In this document: positions 21,903 through 33,580 of the stretch, in pieces
Layout of the letters: each line of letters starts with the position of its first letter
Numbering within the stretch: position 1 is the first letter of the stretch
Assembly: GCA_023548195.1 (NCBI GenBank)
Contig: JAJHZJ010000043.1
Coordinates: 2,052,326 to 2,116,325, forward strand
Reading direction: 5' to 3'
Source: Bettongia penicillata ogilbyi
Taxonomy: Eukaryota > Chordata > Mammalia > Diprotodontia > Potoroidae
Length of the DNA: 64,000 nt
The notes under the pieces: model-generated
What the model was told of the DNA's origin: nothing
Seen by the model: the letters and a program-made list of their open reading frames with translations, nothing else
The model's database searches: none
Translations under genes and position numbers: made by a program

Positions 21903-23168
21903 AGAAAAATAGAACGTAGAACATATGACTTGTCAGTATTGGAACACAGAACATATTACTTATATGTATTGGGAAACAATTTAGGAGTAAAAGAGTGATA
22001 AAGAGCAAAGTTAGTTGTAAAATGAATAATTCTGATTACATTAAATTAAAAAAATGTTTTGGACAACTAAAACAAATATAGCCAAGATCAGAAGGAAAGT
22101 AGAAATTTTGGGAGAAAATTTCGCACAGTTTATTAGACAAAGGTCTCATATCTAAAGTATACAAAGAACTTTGTCACATGTTTCTAAAATATGAATCATT
22201 CTCCAACTGATAAATGATAAAAGATTATGAACAAGAAGTTTCCTAATGAAGAAATCAAAACAAGTGGTGGTCATATAAATGCTCTAAATCATTATTGATT
22301 AGAGAAATGCAGATTAAAACAACCTTGAGATATAATTTTATATGTACCAGGTTAGCTAAAATGATAGGAAGGGAAAGTGAAAACGTTGGAGGGGACATGA
22401 AAAAGTGGGGATAAAATTCATTCCTAGAGGAATTATGAGCTGATTCAGCCATTTTAGAGAGCAAAATGGAATTATGCCCAAAGAGTTATTAAGCTACCAA
22501 TTTTTGACCCAGCAATTCTATTTCCAAAGATGATGAGGGAAAAAGGAAAAGAACCTATAGATTCTAAAATGTTTACAGCAGCTCTCTTTGTGACGGTGAA
22601 GAACTGGAAATTGCAGGGATGCCCATCCGTTGGGGAATGGCTGAACAAATTGTGGTGTATGATTGTGATAGAATATGACTGTGCTATAAGAAATGATGAG
22701 CTCAGTGATCTTAAAAAAACTATGGAAAGACTTGCATGAAAATAAGCAGAACCGAGAGAATATTGTGTTTAACTATGACTTTGACAAATAAGTTCTTGTA
22801 TCTATTATAAATACCCAAATGAACTACACAGGACATATGAAGAGAGGCGCTATTTGCATCCAGACAAATAGAGGTATGTACACAGTAATTGTGTGTATAG
22901 ATGTATATGTGTCTACATGTATACACACATACATATATACATATGTTCATACACATGTGCACACATAATACACATATATGTGTATATGTATATACAGGGG
23001 TGGAGAGGGACAGAAAAGGTGGGGGTAAATAAATGTACCAGATATTTTGTTATATATTTGAAAAGAATGGCAAGTTACACATAGCAGATTTGCAGTTTCA
23101 TTCACAATCTTTTTTAAGGTACCATGTTATGGAAATGCTTGTTTTATCCCTTAAATTTAAAAAAAGAA
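21903..23168 (+). mobile_element. L1 segment B: ORF2 C-terminus and 3' UTR
   Basis: Continues the L1 of 16345-17398. Recognisable strings are 'LLIREMQIKTTL' (~22297), 'MFTAALFVTVKNWKLQGCP' (22568-22625) and 'ERLA' near the ORF2 end. A 3' UTR with a TATG simple-repeat patch (22893-23000) follows, ending 'ggaaatgcttgttttatccc' and a short A-rich tail. A short near-duplication of the start (21909-21938 against 21939-21970) shows where the target-site duplication ends and the original ORF2 sequence resumes. Confidence 0.75.
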
Positions 23169-23169
23169 G

Positions 23170-23404
23170 GAAGTTAGGCCCGTGTTGAAGAGTTGCCTTG
23201 GGAGGGGCAGGTTTTCCCTCCTGAGCACAGGTTGTAGGAGGCTGCTCAGGAGGGCTGTATACCTCCCTGGTTTGTGGGAGGTGGGGCTCCTGATGTCATT
23301 TCTATCTCCCTGATTCTGAGTAAATTACATGGATGCTAAAGACCTCTGGCTTCCATGGGAGCATCAGGCCCACAGCTGAGTAAGAAGTGCCCCCACAATG
23401 GACC
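23170..23404. other. Unassigned, GC-richer unique DNA
   Basis: Nothing recognisable. Confidence 0.3.
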
Positions 23405-23590
23405 TAGTTGAGAGCCATCCCATCTTTGTTTACAGACTTCCAAAGAAGGAGAGCTCATCCCCTTCTGGAAGGCAGTTGTGTATGTTTGAAAGTCCTCCTG
23501 AGATCAAGCCTAAATGAGTCTCTGCTCCTACCACGCATCACTTCAAGGTCTACCCTCTGCAGAAGAGCAAGTTATAATTCTGAGGAGTAG
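23405..23590 (-). mobile_element. CR1/L3-type LINE 3' part
   Basis: Inverted CR1 tail: 'ggagagctcatccccttctg', 'agtcctcctgagatcaagcc', 'taaatgagtctctgctccta'. Confidence 0.5.
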
Positions 23591-23669
23591 AACACATCTG
23601 ACAGGGACATGAGGTGGGAGGAAAGGGAAGAGAAAGGGGAGGAATATCCCTGGGTGTTAAGGAACTGAT

Positions 23670-23830
23670 AGGGATTTCCATGACAATCAATCCACCATTT
23701 AGCATCTATGAAGCACCTACTATGCTTCAGGTCTTGTGCTAGGTACAGAGGATACAAGGAGACAACAGGCACGTATCCCGGCTCATCCCATTTCACAAGG
23801 CAAAGAATCAGACTGCGTGAATAACTAGAA
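23670..23830 (-). mobile_element. L2 LINE 3' end
   Basis: 'agcacctactatgcttcagg' then 'cttgtgctaggtacagagga' is the inverted L2 terminus. Confidence 0.6.
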
Positions 23831-24109
23831 ATTCCCCAAAAGAAAATGTGAACAAAAATGGACTCATCCTTCTTTCTACGGCCATCATCTCCTTCCCTCT
23901 TGCCTCTTTCTCCTGTTTCCACCCCACTCCCACCTAGGCAATAGAATAAAAAACCCATGAAGGAAAGGAGAAAGATCCCTTTTGTCCAAGGCCCCCAGGT
24001 TCATCTGTTTAACTGCTGCCTTAGCATCTCGTAAAGACAAATGCTGCTTTCCCTGGTGGTTGTGAGGAAGAGGAATTCAGATCCAGATTTCTTTTAAAAG
24101 ATGATTAAG

Positions 24110-24500
24110 TAGAGGCCAGGATAGCATATTCGAAGCAAAAGTCCTCTTGGATGGCCTTTTGTATGATGTGGGAGCACCAGAGGCATTCCCGTTGTGGAGA
24201 GAGTCTAGAGGTTGGACAGGGTTGAGCCAGGCCAATCTTACAAGCACTTAAGTGTGACACCGGCACAAGACCTCCCAGTGCTGTGTGCCCTCATTGGAAA
24301 AGGTGCTGTACTCTGAGCAAAGCATCATTGAAATAGTTGTGCAGGTTTAGAGGATTCACCCCAAATGTTCACATGGACTATTTGTGCCCAACCTGTGGCA
24401 GAACATTCCAAACTCGTACTAATCACTGGGGACAAACTGTGACTTGAGTCTAGCATGCTGATATCATTTTGGTCCTCATTGAAAACAAAGGACAACAACC
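24110..24500 (+). mobile_element. Marsupial LINE tail (RTE-like, family uncertain) with cysteine motif
   Basis: The end of a non-L1 LINE ORF and short 3' tail. In one frame near 24379 it reads 'YLCPTCGRTFQTR', a C-x2-C-G zinc-finger-like start that other family members complete with two histidines. It ends 'atcattttggtcctcattga' and 'aaggacaacaacc'. The same family appears inverted at 46340 and forward at 59851. Confidence 0.55.
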
Positions 24501-24600
24501 ATTAAGCATCTATTTATTATTGACAAGGTCCTGGACTGGGATCACAAGAACAAAATGAAAAGCATTCTTGCCCTCAAGGCACTTCTATTTTGAGAAGCTG
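24500..24600 (-). mobile_element. L2 LINE 3' end
   Basis: 'attaagcatctatttattat' then 'gccctcaaggcacttctatt': inverted L2 end. Confidence 0.45.
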
Positions 24601-25185
24601 CTTCATACCATGTGAATGCATTCTGAAATCATGTTCAATATAAAAGATTTGTAACACTGAGGTCTCCAAAGTTTTCTTCTGTAATCAATTACGGTGTCAA
24701 CCATACCTGAAATTTTGTCCTGTAATGCCTTCCTTCCTTTCCTGCTTGGATGTGAGTATGTGCTAATCTGGTTGTGTGTCCATGCTTGCACACCCGTGGG
24801 GGCTTATGAATGTACTTGTGCATACTCAGTGTGGTGACTTGATGTTTGCTTCTCTAATGCATTTCTTAAACTCTTTCCACTTGGCAATTCATCTGCATCA
24901 ATAATGGAGCAGCCATCAGTCTGCTTGCGTCCCAAGTTCCTCACTGCACACACTAATGATATGCATGATTGGCTATTGCTATAAAAATGCACCATAAATT
25001 TTTTAAAGATAATTCAATGACTAAGAATGAATCAATATGAACTGCAGGGCTGGCATATGAGAAACAGTTTCTCACGGGTTCTTTCGGAGTCATTAGGCAC
25101 TCAGGTTTGGGAGCTAAGCAGTACAGCTTTTTACTCATTTGAAAATCAGTCATTAGCTGTCTCCCTCAGGCCAGTTCAAATGAGC
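24600..25185. promoter_or_regulatory. Possible conserved non-coding element(s)
   Basis: About 580 bases free of recognisable repeats, with clustered homeodomain and POU-like cores: 'tgtaatcaattacggtg' (24680), 'tctaatgcat' (24853), 'gatatgcatgattggctatt' (24958) and 'aaagataattcaatgac' (25004). 'ttggct' adjoins the third motif. No splice-flanked ORF is convincing. Inference only. Confidence 0.3.
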
Positions 25186-25395
25186 ATACATCTCACAAGC
25201 ACCTACTGTATGCCTGACCCTGGTCATGCCAAGCCAAAGAAAGCATGACTTCTTATCAAATCAGCCTCCCTAACATGCTCTTCTCCTCGGTTCTTTCTTT
25301 CATGTGTGACCTGGTTTCTTCTGTCACAGAATGAAATCTCAGACTAAGTCCTGGCTTTAGGTATCGGAGAGCTGTTCGATAGGAGATACTCTCAA

Positions 25396-25411
25396 AAATG
25401 TCCCTAGAATA
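25396..25411 (+). repeat. Perfect target-site duplication, left copy
   Basis: 'aaatgtccctagaata' is repeated exactly at 26891-26906, defining the L1 insertion between them. Confidence 0.9.
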
Positions 25412-26890
25412 GGTTAGGTACCTAAGACACAGTAGTCAATTACTATAGTAATCTACTGTTTGATAAACTCAAGCACCTCAGCTTCTGGGATAAGAACTCA
25501 CTATTTGACAAAAACTGCTGGGAAAACTGGATAACAGTATGGCAGAAACTGGTCATAGAGCAATGTTTGACACATATACCAGGATAAAGTCCAAATGGAT
25601 CTAGGTACAAAGGCTGATACTATGAAGAAAACTAAGGGAGCAAGGAATAGTTTATTTGCCATATTTATGGAGAATGGAGAAATTTATGACCAAACAAGAT
25701 TTAAAAACACTATGAAATGCAAAATGGATAACTTTGATTACATTTAATTGAAAAGTTTTTGCACAAAGTCAATGCAACCAAGATTAGGAGGGAAGCAGAA
25801 AACTGGAAAAAAATTTTTATAAAAAAGCATCTGTGATTATGCCCACATTTCTAAAATATATAGAGAATCAAAGTCATTCTCCAACTGATAAATGGTCAAA
25901 GGATATTAACAGGCAGTTTTCAGAGGAAGAAATTAAAGCTATCTATAGTCATATAAAAAATCCTCTAAAATAGAGAGATGCAAATCAAAACTACTCTGAG
26001 ATACTATAGCACACCTATGAGATTGGCTAACATGACAAAATAGGAAAATGAAAAATGTTAGATGAATGATAGAAAATGATAAATGAAAATTAAGGAGGCT
26101 TAGGAACACTAATTCATTGTTAGTGGAGCTGTGAGCTGATTCAACCATTCTGGAGAGCAATTTGGAGCTATGCCCAAAGGGCTATAAAAATGTGCATACC
26201 TTTGACACAGCAATACCACTTCTAGGGCTGTATCCCAAAGAGATCACACAAATGGGGAAATGACCAACAATATACAAAAAATATATACAAAAATTTTTAT
26301 AGCAGTTCTTGTAGTGGTGAAGAACTGGAAATCGAGGGGATGCCTATCATTTGGGGAAGGGCTGAACAAGTTGTGGTATACGAATTTGAAGGAATACTAT
26401 TGTACTATAAGAAATGATGAACTGATAGACTTCAGAAAAACCTGGAAAGACTTATATGAACTGATGTTAAGTGAAATCAGCAGAGTCAGGAGAACATTAT
26501 ATATGATAACATCCACAGTGTGCAAGGACTGACTTTAATAGACTTAGACCTTCTCAGACATGCAAGAACCTTAAACATTTCCAAAGGACTCATGATGCAA
26601 AATACCAGCCACATCCAGAGAAAGCACTATGGAGTCAGAACACAGAATGAAGCAGACTATTTTCTCTTCCATTATGTTTGTTTTGTTTTGTTTCTCTCCC
26701 ATTCCCTTTAATTCTTTTATGCAACATGACTAATGCGAAAATGTATTTAATAGGAATGTGTGTGTAGAACCAATATAAGACTGCATGCTGTCTTGGGGAG
26801 GAAGGGGAAAAAAATTTAAAGTTTATGGAAGTGAATCTTGAAAACTGAAAACAAATTAATAATATTTTTTGGGGGAAGGAAGAAAAAAGA
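25412..26890 (+). mobile_element. 5'-truncated L1 (ORF2 C-terminal half and 3' UTR) with perfect TSD
   Basis: About 1.48 kb. ORF2 strings: 'KNSLFDKNCWENWITVWQ' (25494-25545), 'MANFDYI'-type region near 25720, 'TAIPLLGLYPKEITQ' (26208-26250), 'FIAVLVVVKNWKSRGCLSF' (26298-26352), 'WKDLYELMLSEISRVRRT' (26441-26495). A 3' UTR follows. ORF2 is broken by stops and shifts, though the last ~90 codons (26260-26532) are open. The matching 16-base duplications at both ends show a standard target-primed insertion. Confidence 0.9.
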
Positions 26891-26906
26891 AAATGTCCCT
26901 AGAATA

Positions 26907-27110
26907 TAGCCTCCCTTGAGGCCAAAATCATACACTGAGGTAATGGAACCCATATACCCAGACTCTTCCAGAAACAGGGGGCTTTGGGTTAGACGTACAG
27001 AGCTGTAGCTATGGATGCATCTGAGAGTGGCCACAAGAGTGAGAGACAGCCTTGAAGATCAACCTGGGAGAAACCGAGAAGACGGGAAAGTCTCAACTCC
27101 AGCTCTGACC
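26907..27110. other. Unassigned
   Basis: No family or exon recognised. Confidence 0.3.
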
Positions 27111-27705
27111 AAGGACAGTGGATTCAATGATTCAAAGGTATGGGAAATTTCTCTCTCCTTTCCTAGGTCCAGAGGTTCATGGAATTAGACTCTCCAGGCT
27201 ACAAGGGTCATCAACCCTGACTTCAAGGTTGCAGCAGAGACCCTATCCATTGTTCACCCAAAAGTTCATCTGGCCTCTCCTTGAGCCTGCCCAGCCCCTG
27301 AAGTTTCCATCATTAGATGCCAAGAATGACTGGCCAGCTCTTGTTTATGTTAAATTCAAATCTGCGTCCATGAAATGTGTGCTTATGTCTGCCTCCTAGA
27401 GCTGAACAGAACAAAGTGAATGTCTCCCTTGTGTGCTGCCATTCTGATACAGGAGCCCAGCCATCATATCCTCCCCGAGTCCTCTTGTCTCAGATCAAGA
27501 TCTCCAAATGCTTTGTGTGATGCCCATGCATCTCTAACGTTTTGGCGGTTCCTCCCAGTTATGTTCCCTAGACCCTCTCTTACTGGTCACTAGACTTCCC
27601 AAGAAACGGCACCCAGAACTGGACACAAGCCTCTCAGTGTGACTGATCTCCTCTTCTAGACTGCTCTACCCACCCTCATCTCTCTAGCCCCTTTTTGGTT
27701 TCCAT
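27110..27705 (-). mobile_element. CR1/L3-type LINE 3' region
   Basis: Long inverted CR1 match: 'tcaaatctgcgtccatgaaa', 'agagctgaacagaacaaagt', 'ccatcatatcctccccgagt', 'cacccagaactggacacaag', all in the expected order for the reverse strand of the CR1 3' part. Confidence 0.65.
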
Positions 27706-27784
27706 ATCACCTTGATGACAGAGCTCATGGGTTTGGAATGATTAGTAGTTTGGAAAACTTCTGGATCACAGTCTAGGCTGATAC

Positions 27785-27955
27785 AATCATAAATTAGACC
27801 TGAAAAGGATCTTAGATAACATCTAGTTGGATGCCCTCCTATTACAGATGACAACGCTAAGACCCAGGAGGATGGCTTTTCCCAGGTGGTGCAGTTAATA
27901 AAAAGCAGACATGAGATTCGAGTTCAGGTCCACTGCCTACAAATCTAGCCTTTTT
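27785..27955 (-). mobile_element. MIR-type SINE
   Basis: 'ctcctattacagatgacaac', 'gattcgagttcaggtccact': inverted MIR core and tRNA-like part. Confidence 0.5.
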
Positions 27956-27959
27956 CCTT

Positions 27960-28180
27960 ATACACAGTCACAAAGTTTGAGAGGTCAAAGGGACTTTGGT
28001 GGCCTCTAGTCCAGCCCTTTCTCAGAAGGAATTTCCAATATAGAAAATCTGACAAATGGTTGGACATGTTCTATGCTGACTGCTTGTCAAAATTCTGGGG
28101 AGCCAGGAATTCCCTGGGAAAGATCATTCCCTCTTTTGGCCACTGAAGGGATCTAACCTATAGGACACAGGTCCACTCAG
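27960..28180 (-). mobile_element. CR1/L3-type LINE 3' terminus
   Basis: 'tttgagaggtcaaagggact', 'ggcctctagtccagcccttt', 'agatcattccctcttttggc': inverted CR1 end. Confidence 0.55.
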
Positions 28181-28334
28181 GCCCTTGGGTCCTGAGCAGA
28201 GAATCACAGGATTCTCTCGCTCCTCAGGTCAGGCTTTTCTGCTTCTCTGTCTCAGTGCTCTAGGCCAGAGTCCCAGAATTGCCCACACTTATAACACAGC
28301 TGGAACTGAGATCTGTTAGACGTGGTGACCTTAT

Positions 28335-28595
28335 CAATCATAACAGAAGAGTTTCCTTTATCCTAGAGCTGAGAAGGAGTCACTGGAGAGTCTTGGGAGA
28401 GAGGAGAGAGATGGAAAAGATCCATATTTGAAGGACTTTGATAGCTGACTGGAGTCAAGGAGACCAATGAGGAGGCTATTGCAATGGTTCCTGTGTGAGA
28501 CAATAAAGGCCTGTGTAGATGGAAAGAAGGGAATGGATATGAAAGAGGGTGTGGTCAGAAAAATGACAAGATCGGGCAACTCATTGGCTAGCATT
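28335..28595 (-). mobile_element. L2 LINE ORF2 C-terminal region
   Basis: 'ggaggctattgcaatggttc' is the inverted L2 coding motif (SRLDYCNSLL region); 'ggactttgatagctgactgg' and 'agaagggaatggatatgaaa' flank it in the expected order. Confidence 0.55.
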
Positions 28596-28599
28596 ACCT

Positions 28600-28825
28600 C
28601 TGGCAGGTTAAGATTTACAAAACGCTTCACAAATATTATCTCCTCTGATCCTCTCAACAGCCCTAAGAGGTAAGTGCTAGGATGATCCCCATTGGACAGA
28701 TAAGGAAACTGAGGCAAACACAGATGAAGTCAATTGCCTGGAGGCTCATAGCTAGGAAGTGGCTGAGGCAAGATTTGAATTCAGATGCTGTTGACTCCAG
28801 CACTCTGTCCAATATGCCTCAAGGT
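28600..28825 (-). mobile_element. MIR/CORE SINE
   Basis: 'caaaacgcttcacaaatatt', 'gataaggaaactgaggcaaa', 'gcaagatttgaattcagatg': inverted CORE-SINE. Confidence 0.65.
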
Positions 28826-29066
28826 GATGAGTGAGGGCATGTCAAATGGAACAAGCAAGTGCTTGGAGGTAGAGAAGCACAAGGCCTGTGAATGGCAGGT
28901 CTAGTTTGGTATAAGTCAAACAGGGGAAGTGGGAAGGACGCTGGTGATGTGAGGAGCACAGGTCTGGGAGGGCCGAGTGAGCATGTTGTGGGAGCAGCTC
29001 TGAGCCAGTTCAGGGTTAGTTCAGTAGAAGTTTTTCACTTAAAAACTTCCTGAAAAACATTCTAGA

Positions 29067-29088
29067 AACCAACCAACCAACCAACCAA
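29067..29088. repeat. (AACC)n microsatellite
   Basis: Five to six tandem aacc units. Confidence 0.9.
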
Positions 29089-29089
29089 T

Positions 29090-29755
29090 AACAAGGGAGG
29101 GGGCATTGCCTTCCAGATGCAACTCCAGCCCTGGCCTCCTGAACTTCAGGATGGCCATCTCTGATACCAGGGACATTTCTAGGCTTCATTCAATGCCCAT
29201 CTATCTTCCTGCAGACTCTAATCAGGTGGTAATGGTCCCAATGGCTGGTCAACCCTCCAACGAAGGCATCAGCCTCATGTCCAGATGTCCAGGAATTAAG
29301 GTGGAACAGCCTCTAGCCAGCATCTGTAGTTCACGCCCTCTCTCCCCAAGTTACCCACAGTGTCTGAGGAGGGAGTGAGGAAATCAAGGGAGAAAGGCAA
29401 GCCCCATCCCCATATGGGATTTCTGAATAATACATTATTAAAAATTGATAAATCATGAGAAGCAGTGACTTTATAAGCTTATAAAGAACACGGGATGGTC
29501 TTAAATTGGTAATATGTTCTGTTGCTACCCACAATGACTGTACCTGAGACAGCCATGTGTCATCTTAATTCATGGTCTCATTATCATTGTGTGACTGGTT
29601 ACAAAGCAGGGCTCAATATGTGATGGGGGGTCAGAGGAGGAATGCCTTCCTGTGGGGAGAAGATGGTCAGCATCCTGCCAAGAAACAGGAGAGGAACTGA
29701 GGGTCGAGTTAACAGGCCCTCAGACTCCAACTCTATGGGAAGTGAGAGCTACATC
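29090..29755. other. Unassigned
   Basis: No repeat recognised. It contains a 90-codon open frame (29106-29378), but there is no homology I recognise and no splice context that makes it an exon. Confidence 0.3.
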
Positions 29756-29764
29756 ACTCCTGTT

Positions 29765-29935
29765 TTCATAGTCAGTTTAATTCAACTCATCAAGCATTTC
29801 TTAAGCACTGAGTGTGTGTATGAGATGGGGGAGGGAGAAAGGGAGCGAGAGAGGCAAGGAAATAGAGACAATGACAGAGGAGACAAAGGGAGAGAAGAAA
29901 GGGGCCAGAGGGATATGTGGGAGGGAGAGAGGTTG
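29765..29935. repeat. L2 (-) terminus scrap followed by GA-rich simple sequence
   Basis: 'caactcatcaagcatttctt' then 'aagcactgag' is an inverted L2 end. It runs into purine-rich low-complexity DNA (29825-29935). Confidence 0.5.
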
Positions 29936-30599
29936 CCCCACCACTGGGCTTGGCTCACAGGAGTCACTCTTGAAATTCCTTGTCTCACCAGCACAGTCTC
30001 TGCCATGGCAGACAAGCCCCCAAACTTTCATATGCCCTCAGTATCTATCTGAGGACTATGACCCTCTCCCTTGGAGAGGTTTGACATGCTTTCCTCACCA
30101 AAGCCCTGGGGGTTCATCCCATTTGGCAGCTTGGTCAGTCAGTGCATGCTAACTGAGCACCTGATATGTGCTCAGCCCTATACTGGACACTGGAGACCCA
30201 AAGAGAAATGTGGGCATATTCAGGATCACAGAGCTAGGAGTTATCAGGTCTCCTGGAAACATGACCACAGTACCATCCACTTTGGCCACTGGGAGTCTTA
30301 TACTTAGGTACCAAAATCAAATTCACAAATACACATGGGAGAAGTGAGATATATAGTCAGCAGTTATTCGAGAAAAGATCTGACAGTTTTAGTGAACTAC
30401 AAGCTCCATGTAAGTCAACAGTCAGATAAATTCCCCTCTCCTTCCCCAAACTACTGGGATCTGGAGATGTATGAGGGAGGCCAATAGCAACCAAACAGTC
30501 CTGCCTGAAACCCTGGGCTCTGAGACAGGGAGCTCTTATCTTGCCAAGAATTAGGCTCTAGTGCCACTTCTCAGACACCTTGAAACTGAACCATATCTT

Positions 30600-30660
30600 G
30601 CTTGTACTTGTATCACCAGAATATAGCACTGTAACTGTCACATAACAAGTATTCAATGTG
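30600..30660 (+). mobile_element. L2 LINE 3' terminus
   Basis: 'gtacttgtatcaccagaata' then 'cataacaagtattcaatgtg'. Confidence 0.4.
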
Positions 30661-30661
30661 A

Positions 30662-30870
30662 TGCACTGCATGGAACATTTGACTTGGAATTAAGAAACCT
30701 TGAATGCAAATCATTGCTCAGACAGTTACTAGTTGGGTGACCCTGGGCAAGTCACTTAACTGTATCTGCCTCACTTTCCTCATCTGTAAAATGAAATGGA
30801 GAAGAAAATGGAAAACCACTCTAGTATCTCTACCAAGAAATCCTCAAATGAGGTCAATAAGAGTCGGATG
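30662..30870 (+). mobile_element. MAR1-type CORE/MIR SINE
   Basis: 'gggtgaccctgggcaagtca', 'cctcatctgtaaaatgaaat', 'ggaaaaccactctagtatct', 'gtcaataagagtcgg': full marsupial tRNA-CORE SINE body in forward orientation. Confidence 0.75.
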
Positions 30871-31249
30871 TGGAATATGGAAAGAGAATTCATATTGTTC
30901 TGTCTACTCTCGGAGGATACAATCTAGTATATTGGGGGATGTTGCAAAGAAACTCACAAAGTTTTCTCATGAAGAAAACCTTCCCAGTGATGATTTCAGA
31001 GAAGTGAACTGAGCTGCCTTGGAGAGTGGGGCATTTCCTCTCCTTGGGGGCCTTCCTGCAGATTCCAGACAATACCTCATCAGATACAACATGGTGAGGA
31101 TTCCTTTCATGTCTGGGCTGGATGACATGGCTACTCTCAACATCTGTGGTTTTAGTCTCTGAAGGCAGTATGACTCATGAAAGCACACCCTTTGAGTGAT
31201 CTGTCTAGTAAGTGCATGAGACAGGGATGTGCCAGTTATGGTTGTAATG

Positions 31250-31448
31250 GCTTGTCCAACATCCCTCCTCTACCGGCTGCTGGTCCCTTCTTTCCTGGGA
31301 TTCCCTTCTGTGTACTCTGCATACACCTAGCATGTCTCCCTCATTACTCCTTGAGGGAAGGGGTTGTTTGTGTCTTTCTTCCTTTCCCCAGCACTTTGCA
31401 CAGTGCCTGGAATACAGAAAGGACATAATAGGCGCTTTTTGACTAACT
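31250..31448 (+). mobile_element. L2 LINE 3' end
   Basis: 'ctccttgagggaaggggttg', 'cagcactttgcacagtgcct', 'ataataggcgctttttgact'. Confidence 0.7.
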
Positions 31449-31469
31449 TCTGATTAATAACCACACAGA

Positions 31470-31720
31470 ACTTTTATGTTCATCACCTACTATTTATTAA
31501 ACACCATTGTGTACAGTATTAACACACTGGGGACTCAGATACAAAAGGGAGGCAGTATCTAGCCTCCAGAGGCTTTATTTTACTGAGAATGAAGTGTGGG
31601 CACAGGGAAGTTAGTACAAGACATGAACTAAATTAAAAGGGATGTTGATCAGGGCACGAACAGCTGGGAAATGAGCCCTTGCTTTCAAAGAAATTGGGAG
31701 GATCATCCCCTAGCAAGCAT
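31470..31720 (-). mobile_element. L2 LINE 3' end, inverted
   Basis: 'ctactatttattaaacacca' then the reversed C-terminal part. It lies 3' end to 3' end with the preceding L2. Confidence 0.45.
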
Positions 31721-32215
31721 TGAGGGAGAAATATAGATAAGAATCCCATAAGGGTAAGAGGTCATAGGACAGGAGATGAGGTCTGGCCTTACATAAGGGG
31801 AAGGCATCCCCATTTGGGGCCCACTGTGGGTTCTTGCATATGACAACATAACTCAGTGCGCTGTTACACCGAATTTGCCATGGTGCTGTCCATTCGGTAT
31901 TCCACTCTGAGTGCTTGTGACAAGGATAGCTCTTCATGTTCTGGCTGCCCAAGGCATTCCACAGGCAGTCATGCTCAACTAGAAACTAAAGATCATTTTC
32001 CTCCTCTCAGACTATGTCTGTATCAGCTAAGTTTTATTCCCTGTTCCCGCTGAATAGCTATTCACAAATGGAGCTCTAGAATAATCGAGTAACTCTATGA
32101 AACATGTATTTATATTTTGTAATTTAAGAAAGATTTTGTCATGGATGTGGGCAAATCACAGGATATGTCCAGACCAGGCTGGAAGGGACCAGTCCAAGCC
32201 AGAAAAAAGAAAAGA
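31721..32215. other. Unassigned
   Basis: No repeat or exon recognised. Confidence 0.3.
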
Positions 32216-32219
32216 CTTC

Positions 32220-32640
32220 ACAAAAATTGCAGAAGTTGAGAGTTATAAGGGACCATAATGATCAATTGTCCAAACAGTACAAAAAAGTAATAATTGTTAT
32301 AATTTATCCAACATGTCTCCCTATAACTGTGATTTGCTGTTATATTTTTAGAGTTGGGTTTTTGTATCAAAGTAAAACTTTGTCTTTCTCTATAATGAAT
32401 TTCATCTTGACAACTTTGACTCAATGCTCTAGCTTGTCAAGATCCTTTCAGATAGAGGCTCTTACATCTACTGTGTAAGTTAGCACCTCAAATGTTGAGT
32501 CATCTATACACTGGATGTGCATGCTGTCTCTGTTTTTATGTAAGCCATTGATAACAATTTGGAAAGAGACTGGGTAATGCACAGGTATCACTTGGGGAAG
32601 TTCCACTGGAGAAGGCCACATTGATGGGGGGCCATTAACA
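32220..32640 (-). mobile_element. CR1/L3-type LINE
   Basis: 'ctagcttgtcaagatccttt', 'gagtcatctatacactggat', 'aagccattgataacaatttg', 'aatgcacaggtatcacttgg' follow the reverse strand of the CR1/L3 ORF2 C-terminal region in order. Confidence 0.6.
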
Positions 32641-32689
32641 ATTAATAAAGTTGTAGGAGACAAATTTAACCCATCAAAAACAAGCAGAC

Positions 32690-33580
32690 TTTACCATTTC
32701 AAAAAAAAATTCCATAATAAAAATATTCAGGAGGCAACTTACATTCAAAATGATGCCCAAATGCATAACAAATTTGAGAGTCCACCCACCAAAGTCTTCA
32801 CAATATTTGTATAGAATCAATTGCAAGATGGTCCATAAAGAAAGAACAACTTAAGTTCTCATCGTGGCTGGGCCATGTCAATGTAATCATGATTACGCTA
32901 GCAAAATTAATTCACAGATTTATTGCTATGAACAACTGACAGAGACCCAGCTTTGAAGAGTGAGATAAAATAATATAAAATGCATTTGGAGGCACAAATA
33001 GAATATCAAAGAAAATCATGAAAAGGCTAGGAAATCAAATCAAGAAACATTTATTAAACACCTCCTATATGTTGACTGTTGTGCTAAATGTTGGCGTTCT
33101 ATGGGCTGAAGGGGCAATAGGATTTCCAGACCTCAAACTATATTATAAAATGGCAATAATAAAAACAATTTGTCACTGGTTAAAATAGAAAAAAAAGAAG
33201 TATAGCAATGGAATAGAATAGACAATAAATTAGGCACAACGTAATGAACTGAATCTAGTATTTGATAAACCGGAAAACATATACTTACAAAAGAACTTCC
33301 TATTCAATATAAACTGCCAGGGAAATTGTAAAATATTCTGTCAGAAATTAGACTTACAGCAACATCTTGCACCATATTCCATGATAAATTCATAGAGATG
33401 TGTGACTTGAATAATAAAAGTCATACTATTTTTTAAAATAGAAGTATGTCTACATACAGCTTTCACAACTACAGGCAGTAAATACTTTCTTTTCTAAATA
33501 ATCAAGGGATAGAGGCAATGTAAAAGATGCAATATATAATTTGATCATATGAAATTGAAAATTTTTTTTAAAATATGTCA
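32690..33580 (+). mobile_element. Old L1, ORF2 part (segment 1)
   Basis: Diverged ORF2 with 'GAIGFPDLKLYYKMAIIKT' in broken frame (33110-33165), 'GIEx..NKLGTT' and 'CQGNCKIFCQKLDLQQHLAP' (33316-33375). An L2 terminus (33035-33112) interrupts it. It continues at 34210. Confidence 0.55.
33035..33112 (-). mobile_element. L2 LINE 3' terminus inside old L1
   Basis: 'aagaaacatttattaaacac' then 'gactgttgtgctaaatgttg'. Confidence 0.5.

Noticed and set aside
26260..26532. 90-codon frame as an independent small gene
   Set aside because: It is the C-terminus of L1 ORF2 inside the insertion bounded by the 16-base duplication.
29106..29378. 90-codon plus-strand frame as a possible exon
   Set aside because: No recognisable homology and no convincing acceptor/donor pair; not enough to call a gene.
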